A stretch of DNA of 64,000 nt from an uncultured Ruminococcus sp. (lineage in GTDB: Bacteria; Bacillota; Clostridia; Oscillospirales; Ruminococcaceae). Positions 59,929-64,000 of the stretch are shown here, in pieces. Under the pieces are notes generated by a model that worked only from the letters and a program-made list of their open reading frames with translations, was not told the DNA's origin and made no database searches. The translations under genes were made by a program, and so were the position numbers. The stretch is from assembly GCA_937910385.1 (NCBI GenBank), contig CALEPT010000123.1:38023-102022 (forward strand), given 5' to 3'. The first letter of the stretch is position 1; each line of letters starts with the position of its first letter.

Positions 59929-59957
59929 ATTATAGCATGAGCCTGAAAAATAATCAA
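59929..59957 (-). promoter_or_regulatory. Toxin promoter
   Basis: Minus strand TTGATT (59957-59952), 17 bases, TATAAT (59934-59929), giving a leader of about 34 bases. Confidence 0.8.
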
Positions 59958-60151
59958 GTTGAAGATGCAAAAACAGCTGCATGCGAGTATACAAATAGTA
60001 TACGAAAATGTAAAGTTTACAAAAACAAATTAAATAAATTAAAAAGTTCATAGAATATTGTGCAACTTGACGAAAACGTCAAAAAAAATGTGCCGATTTA
60101 CCGTTCGCGTGTAGAAAACGCTATTTAGCGGATATTTTTTTCAGAAAAGTG

Positions 60152-60180
60152 TTGACATTCTATGAATAAAGTGATATACT
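60152..60180 (+). promoter_or_regulatory. Promoter of the major prepilin gene
   Basis: TTGACA (60152-60157), 17 bases, TATACT (60175-60180). Confidence 0.85.
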
Positions 60181-60186
60181 ATAATC

Positions 60187-60316
60187 ACAGGGAAGGGAAA
60201 GGGAGACAAAACCTGAGGGAGATTAAATTTCCCGAGGGTAAAATAACTACCCCGAACCTAAAAATCGTGTGACCGCTAAGGGCGGCACAAATTTATTAAA
60301 TAAGGAGGGTTTTCTT
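60187..60316 (+). promoter_or_regulatory. Structured 5' leader of the major prepilin gene
   Basis: About 130 bases between predicted start and ATG. Hairpins: GGGAgATT/AATtTCCC (60217-60233), GGGTA/TACCC (60236-60252), and GTG..CCGC/GCGG..CAC (60267-60288), the last ending 14 bases before AAGGAGG. It does not show the conserved core of the c-di-GMP riboswitches. Could be a ligand or protein sensor, or an mRNA stabiliser. Confidence 0.5.
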
Positions 60317-60871
60317 ATGAAAACTACAAAGAAAGGTTTTACACTTATTGAGCTCATCGTTGTTATCGCTATCATCGGTGTTCTCGCAGCAATCCTCGTA
60401 CCCGCTATGCTCGGTTACGTAAAGAAGTCCAAGATCCAGTCTGCTAACAGCGCTGCTTCTACAATGCTCAAGGCTGCTAACTCAGCTCTCGAGGAACTTG
60501 ATGAAGATGGTACTGAGGCGTCTAATGGCTATTATGGACATGCGGCTGCCGAAAGTAGTTATGCATCAGAAAATGATGATTTATTAGCGTACATGGATTA
60601 TTATTCAGATGATGTAAAAAGTTCTACTTGGTGTGTCTATGTAGTAGACGGTTCAGCTATCGCTGCTGGAGCTAAGTCTGGCAAGTACTATGGATGTGCA
60701 CCTGCTATACTCACTAATAAGAACTATGACGGCGGCACAAAGAAGGTAAATGCTACAAATATTAATATTGAAAAGCCTTCTAGCGAATTCGATGCTTGTA
60801 AAATTGCAATTGCTGTTTATGATGCAAATCATGGAACAACAAACGGTGAAAAACCCGCATCAGGAGATTAA
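60317..60871 (+). CDS. Major type IV prepilin
   Basis: 184 residues. Short leader KTTKKG, cleavage before FTLIELIVVIAIIGVLAAILV with Glu5, then a helix continuing into KSKIQSANSAAS and a globular domain. Very similar in the N-terminal half to R. albus pilins tied to cellulose adhesion. The first 180 bases use codons of highly expressed genes; the rest is AT-rich with different codons. AAGGAGG precedes ATG 60317. Promoter, long leader and terminator of its own suggest high expression. Confidence 0.93.
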   Translation: MKTTKKGFTLIELIVVIAIIGVLAAILVPAMLGYVKKSKIQSANSAASTMLKAANSALEELDEDGTEASNGYYGHAAAESSYASENDDLLAYMDYYSDDVKSSTWCVYVVDGSAIAAGAKSGKYYGCAPAILTNKNYDGGTKKVNATNINIEKPSSEFDACKIAIAVYDANHGTTNGEKPASGD

Positions 60872-60903
60872 CTCTAAGATGAAGAAATTGATTGTTAAGT
60901 AAA

Positions 60904-60931
60904 AAATCCCCCTTGAAAAAGGGGGATTTTA
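60904..60931 (+). terminator. Terminator after the major prepilin
   Basis: AAATCCCCCTT-GAAA-AAGGGGGATTTT. The next prepilin gene follows 30 bases on and may depend on read-through. Confidence 0.88.
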
Positions 60932-60964
60932 ACTAACCTGACAATTAAAAACCAGGAGGCAATC

Positions 60965-61486
60965 ATGGAAATGAAAAAAGGCTTTACTCTCATCGAACTC
61001 ATTGTTGTCATCGCTATCATCGGTGTTCTTGCCGCAATTCTTGTGCCTGCAATGCTTGGCTATATAAGGAAGTCAAAAATACAATCCGCCAATAGTGCTG
61101 CAAATACTATACTCAAAGCCGCAAACTCAGCTCTCCAAGAAATGGAAGAAGCAGAAGTTGCAGGCATTCCTTCGGGAGATGTAATTGTTGGCAGCTTAGC
61201 TGATGATTCGCTTACGTGGAATGAGGAGACGCTTGTGTCGTATATTTCTTTATATTCTGATGATGTTTACATTGATGATTTCAGAATGGGTATAAAGAAT
61301 GGCGTAGCAGTTATTTGCGTTACAAAGTCGGGTAAGTATTATGGTGCTTTGCCTGTATCATGGAATAATAAAAACTATGATAATAAGACCTCCAATGATA
61401 TTTCTATTGCATGGAATACGGTTGTTGATAAGTATAATCGTTATCATGAGAACAACCAGTTTAGTGCAAGGCAAGGTAACGGCTAA
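60965..61486 (+). CDS. Second prepilin, paralogue of the major prepilin
   Basis: 173 residues. The first 65 residues are nearly the same as in the preceding prepilin (GFTLIELIVVIAIIGVLAAILVPAMLGY..KSKIQSANSAA), while codons differ at many positions, so the duplication is old. The C-terminal domains share only YSDDV, KSGKYYG and NKNYD. AGGAGG precedes ATG 60965. No separate promoter seen between the two genes. Confidence 0.93.
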   Translation: MEMKKGFTLIELIVVIAIIGVLAAILVPAMLGYIRKSKIQSANSAANTILKAANSALQEMEEAEVAGIPSGDVIVGSLADDSLTWNEETLVSYISLYSDDVYIDDFRMGIKNGVAVICVTKSGKYYGALPVSWNNKNYDNKTSNDISIAWNTVVDKYNRYHENNQFSARQGNG

Positions 61487-61502
61487 ACTTCTATATAATA
61501 AG

Positions 61503-61535
61503 TGCCCCTTTTCTTTTTGGAAAGGGGAGTTTTTC
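61503..61535 (+). terminator. Terminator after the second prepilin
   Basis: CCCCTTTTC / GGAAAGGGG stem followed by AGTTTTT. Confidence 0.8.
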
Positions 61536-61545
61536 GCAAATATCG

Positions 61546-61574
61546 TTGATTCTTAATTATATATATGGTATAAT
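61546..61574 (+). promoter_or_regulatory. Promoter of the S41 protease gene
   Basis: TTGATT (61546-61551), 17 bases, TATAAT (61569-61574). Confidence 0.75.
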
Positions 61575-61614
61575 TTATAAAATAGATTATATTAATAGAA
61601 AATAAGGTGATATA

Positions 61615-62811
61615 ATGCCAGAAGAACTCAAGAGCAAAAATGTCGAAAATAATGAAAAAGCTAATTTGAAAAATAATAAGCAGGGTGGAAACTACAAGTC
61701 TTTAGCGGTGGTCATTGCTGCTTTTTTGTGCATGGCAGCCGGAGCGGCAGGTACTTACTTCAAATACAAGAGCAGTATTGAGTTCGGCGAAAAATATCCG
61801 CTCGTTATCGAGACGTATGATTTCATGAAAGATGCTCCGTGCGGCATTCCTGATAACGTTGATGAAAGTGTACAAATAAATGGTTTCCTTTCGCTTTATG
61901 ATGATAAATACACTTATTACAAAAATACTGATGTGAACAGCAGGGAATTTGTTATCGAAAGCGTGAATAGTTCGCCGACTGCTTTAGGTTGTGGCTTTGA
62001 AATTGATTTTGACGATAAGGATAGACTTTTCTTTTCTGCCGTTTATGCGGATATGCCTGCTTATACGCAAGGATTTCGAACGGGAGATCAGATATTGTCT
62101 ATCAATGATGAAGATGTGGACGAATATTCAGATGCGTCTGAACTGAAAGGGAAAAAAGATACTGTGGCTCAAATTACTATTCTTCGCAATGATAAACAAC
62201 AGCAAATTGAACTTTTGCGCAAGAATAATGTAAACGCTGCATTTGACCTCGATTATGAATGTTTCGATAACATTCTCTATGTTAAGTATGGTAGTATCGG
62301 AACTGTGTCCGCCAGTGCACTCAAGGATATTGTCGGAAATCAGGAATATGAATCTATTGTCATAGATATGAGAAACAATGGCGGTGGTGAGATAGGTGTT
62401 GCTGTATCTGCCGCTGACCTTTTTGTTGATAAAGCCGAGGTAAGGCTTGAAAGCTTGAGCGGGGATTCCAGTAGTTATTCCACAAATGACGGAATTGAAA
62501 TTAATGCGCCGATAATAATTATTATGAATGAAAAGACAGCAAGCTCTGCGGAAATTTTTACTGCACTTCTGAAACAATATGCAAATGCTACTCTCGTAGG
62601 TGAAACGAGCTTTGGCAAGGGAATATATCAAAGTTATGGAATGTTTCACGGTGGTACATTGCGATATACAAACGGTAAGGTGTATGTTGGCGACTGGGAA
62701 TGCTGGCAGGGCATAGGCATACAGCCCGACATTGAAGTTGAAATGGACAGCTCACTCATCGGCACAGATGAGGATATCCAGCTCCAAAAAGCTCTTGAGC
62801 TGCTTTCGTAG
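61615..62811 (+). CDS. S41 C-terminal processing peptidase with PDZ domain
   Basis: 398 residues: cytoplasmic Asn/Lys-rich tail, one membrane helix (about 29-48), a linker region, a PDZ domain (about 115-200; GFRTGDQILSINDEDV) and the S41 core with DMRNNGGGEIG, nucleophile Ser in TASSAEIF and Lys in GETSFGKGIYQ. It cuts proteins outside the membrane. Located between prepilin genes, it may process or clear pilus parts. AT-rich codon use like the pilin tails. AAGGTGA precedes ATG 61615. Confidence 0.93.
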   Translation: MPEELKSKNVENNEKANLKNNKQGGNYKSLAVVIAAFLCMAAGAAGTYFKYKSSIEFGEKYPLVIETYDFMKDAPCGIPDNVDESVQINGFLSLYDDKYTYYKNTDVNSREFVIESVNSSPTALGCGFEIDFDDKDRLFFSAVYADMPAYTQGFRTGDQILSINDEDVDEYSDASELKGKKDTVAQITILRNDKQQQIELLRKNNVNAAFDLDYECFDNILYVKYGSIGTVSASALKDIVGNQEYESIVIDMRNNGGGEIGVAVSAADLFVDKAEVRLESLSGDSSSYSTNDGIEINAPIIIIMNEKTASSAEIFTALLKQYANATLVGETSFGKGIYQSYGMFHGGTLRYTNGKVYVGDWECWQGIGIQPDIEVEMDSSLIGTDEDIQLQKALELLS

Positions 62812-62862
62812 TATTGCACAATAAATGGCAGAAAACTTTGGCACCAAAAAATCCTCACAATA

Positions 62863-62891
62863 TTGACAAACTGTGAATTTTTTGCTATAAT
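62863..62891 (+). promoter_or_regulatory. Promoter of the third prepilin gene
   Basis: TTGACA (62863-62868), 17 bases, TATAAT (62886-62891). Confidence 0.85.
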
Positions 62892-62921
62892 ATGTATGAA
62901 CATTCTATCGGAGGTGCTCGT

Positions 62922-63482
62922 ATGAAAAAGAAAAAGGGTTTTACGCTCGTTGAGCTGATAATCGTTCTTGCAATTATAGGCGTTCTTACAGCGGTTATCG
63001 TACCATCGTGGATGAATTATATCCGCAAGGCTCGCTTGCAAACTGCTGACGGCAGGGCAAAGATCATTTTTAATGCTGCCCAGACAGTTGCTTTGAAATA
63101 TCAGGCTGCCGAGCGTAACAGTGACAGTGTGTATATGGGCGACGGTGACTTTTACTACTATTGGAACAATGGTACAGGTTATCAGTGCGATTCTGCCGGA
63201 AATGCTGTTGCTGATGAACCACCTACTGCTCAAGATAAGCGGTTTGGTGGTGCTGTGAGCAGAATATTCGGCGAAGAGGGCGTCTATAAGCTGCATATAA
63301 AGGATTATAAGGTGCAGGCTGTGTACTATACTCAGTTCGCTAATTATCGCTATCCGGGCTCCTATCCCGTTACAATGCTCAGCATTCTGCGAGATAAGGA
63401 TAAGGGCATGCATACGATTGATGATACCTATCGTTCTTTAACACCCGATGAGGTGCCCCTTGATGATTTAGATTTAACATGA
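62922..63482 (+). CDS. Third prepilin
   Basis: 186 residues: KKKKG-FTLVELIIVLAIIGVLTAVIVPSWMNYIRKARLQTADGRAK, Glu5 present, then a Tyr-rich globular domain that does not share the KSGKYYG motif of the other two. It has its own promoter and terminator. CGGAGG precedes ATG 62922; the frame upstream of it is not translated. Possibly a minor or alternative pilin. Confidence 0.9.
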   Translation: MKKKKGFTLVELIIVLAIIGVLTAVIVPSWMNYIRKARLQTADGRAKIIFNAAQTVALKYQAAERNSDSVYMGDGDFYYYWNNGTGYQCDSAGNAVADEPPTAQDKRFGGAVSRIFGEEGVYKLHIKDYKVQAVYYTQFANYRYPGSYPVTMLSILRDKDKGMHTIDDTYRSLTPDEVPLDDLDLT

Positions 63483-63487
63483 TTTAA

Positions 63488-63513
63488 AAGGAGCCTTATG
63501 GCTCCTTTTTTTG
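63488..63513 (+). terminator. Terminator of the third prepilin gene
   Basis: AAAGGAGCC-TTAT-GGCTCC followed by TTTTTTT. Confidence 0.88.
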
Positions 63514-63537
63514 CATGAAAAAATTTATGCTAAACTA

Positions 63538-63566
63538 TTGATTTTTTTTGCAGAATATGATATAAT
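63538..63566 (+). promoter_or_regulatory. tRNA promoter
   Basis: TTGATT (63538-63543), 17 bases, TATAAT (63561-63566), about 95 bases before the mature tRNA. Confidence 0.7.
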
Positions 63567-63666
63567 ATTGTGGTAGCTGCAGAGAACTTCATGCCGTCAT
63601 GGCTGAACTTCACCAATATGGCTATATATTTTGCCTTTTGCGGATCAACCGGAAAGACATTATTAT

Positions 63667-63755
63667 GCAGTGGTATCGAAGTGGTCATAACGGACATGAC
63701 TCGAAATCATGATGCCCCTTGAGGGACGTGGGTTCGAATCCCACCCACTGCGCCA
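63667..63755 (+). tRNA. tRNA-Ser (anticodon CGA)
   Basis: Acceptor arms GCAGTGG / CCACTGC, discriminator G and encoded CCA. The anticodon stem CATGA/TCATG holds the loop CTCGAAA, anticodon CGA reading UCG. A long variable arm (class II) and the T arm GTGGG-TTCGAAT-CCCAC fit serine tRNA. Confidence 0.93.
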
Positions 63756-63784
63756 TGATGGCATAACAAAATTGATGACATGCC

Positions 63785-63813
63785 CAAAAAAGCCCGAAAT
63801 ATCGGGCTTTTTT
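63785..63813 (+). terminator. tRNA terminator
   Basis: AAAAAGCCCGA-AATA-TCGGGCTTTTTT. Confidence 0.88.
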
Positions 63814-64000
63814 GCTACCCAAATCTCGAAAATTTTACTTTGATTTTCATAGATGACATTGGGCTGTTTTAGCCATGTGTAAGGATTTGAACTCTCAAAA
63901 GGGCAGATTCAGTCCCCTCTAAAGGTCGAAATACAGGCAAATATAGATTTTATCAGTAAAAAATAGTATACAAAGTTTCGGACTCGGTTTTAGTGGTTTT
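63814..64000. other. Right-edge region without recognised gene
   Basis: No start codon with ribosome site, no integrase end and no repeat of the tRNA 3' end was found in these 187 bases. A short minus-strand frame enters from the edge and stops near 63953; too short to judge. Confidence 0.35.

Noticed and set aside
60181..60300. c-di-GMP riboswitch before the prepilin gene
   Set aside because: The conserved cores of either known class could not be found; kept only as an unassigned structured leader.
63756..64000. Integration site of a mobile element at the tRNA-Ser 3' end
   Set aside because: No repeat of the tRNA 3' end and no integrase sequence is visible before the window ends.
1..64000. 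CRISPR arrays, insertion sequences with transposase, phage genes, rRNA
   Set aside because: None seen: no regularly spaced direct repeats, no transposase or integrase motifs, no rRNA segments.

Overview
The window reads as a chromosome segment of a fibre-degrading gut or rumen Firmicute of the genus Ruminococcus, most like the R. flavefaciens / R. champanellensis / R. albus group. The reasons are several secreted proteins ending in ruminococcal-type dockerins behind Thr-rich linkers (GH10 xylanase, GH43 arabinanase, a lysozyme-like protein, a CAP-domain protein), two GH74 xyloglucanases, a Gram-positive type IV pilus cluster, pyruvate:ferredoxin oxidoreductase as a fermentation enzyme, and strong consensus promoters (TTGACA-17-TATAAT) with AGGAGG ribosome sites. 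Species assignment is inference.

Layout. 1-9.9 kb: the left edge cuts a GH74 gene; then a phosphopantetheinyl transferase with a hairpin-rich leader, an acetyltransferase cassette bounded by inverted repeats, nifJ, and an ECF sigma / membrane protein operon. 10-16.8 kb: an aldo/keto reductase - ECF transporter S component - DUF1893 operon, a secreted hypothetical protein, and a second ECF sigma operon ending in a membrane-anchored beta-propeller protein. 16.9-21.8 kb: a minus-strand operon GH74 - GH25 - manA - glk joining glycan attack to hexose metabolism. 22-28 kb: M50 protease, DUF2975/XRE pair, an HTH-cupin-acyl-CoA synthetase fusion, CAP-dockerin protein, YbjN-like protein. 28.4-37.6 kb: asnB, prfB-PP2C-tatD-LCP-like cluster, SLOG protein, alr - lipoprotein - radical SAM operon. 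37.8-46.3 kb: dockerin enzymes, ilvE, YjbR protein, and a MIF-like tautomerase in one operon with a lysozyme-like dockerin protein. 47.2-63.5 kb: type IV pilus locus (pilC, a pilM-pilN fusion, pilO, pseudopilins, pilD, pilB, pilT, major prepilins, an S41 protease). The window ends with a tRNA-Ser.

The most unusual items are outside the annotated genes. Between pilT and the major prepilin gene lies what looks like a complete chromosomal type I toxin-antitoxin locus with the architecture of the pAD1 par/Fst system: a 27-codon membrane peptide and a convergent small RNA sharing one terminator, with a direct repeat that makes the RNA antisense to the toxin start. A four-hairpin element with compensatory base changes occurs in the long 5' leaders of two unrelated genes. 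An acetyltransferase gene sits inside long inverted repeats like a transposase-less mobile cassette. Several other cruciform repeat families fill intergenic gaps.
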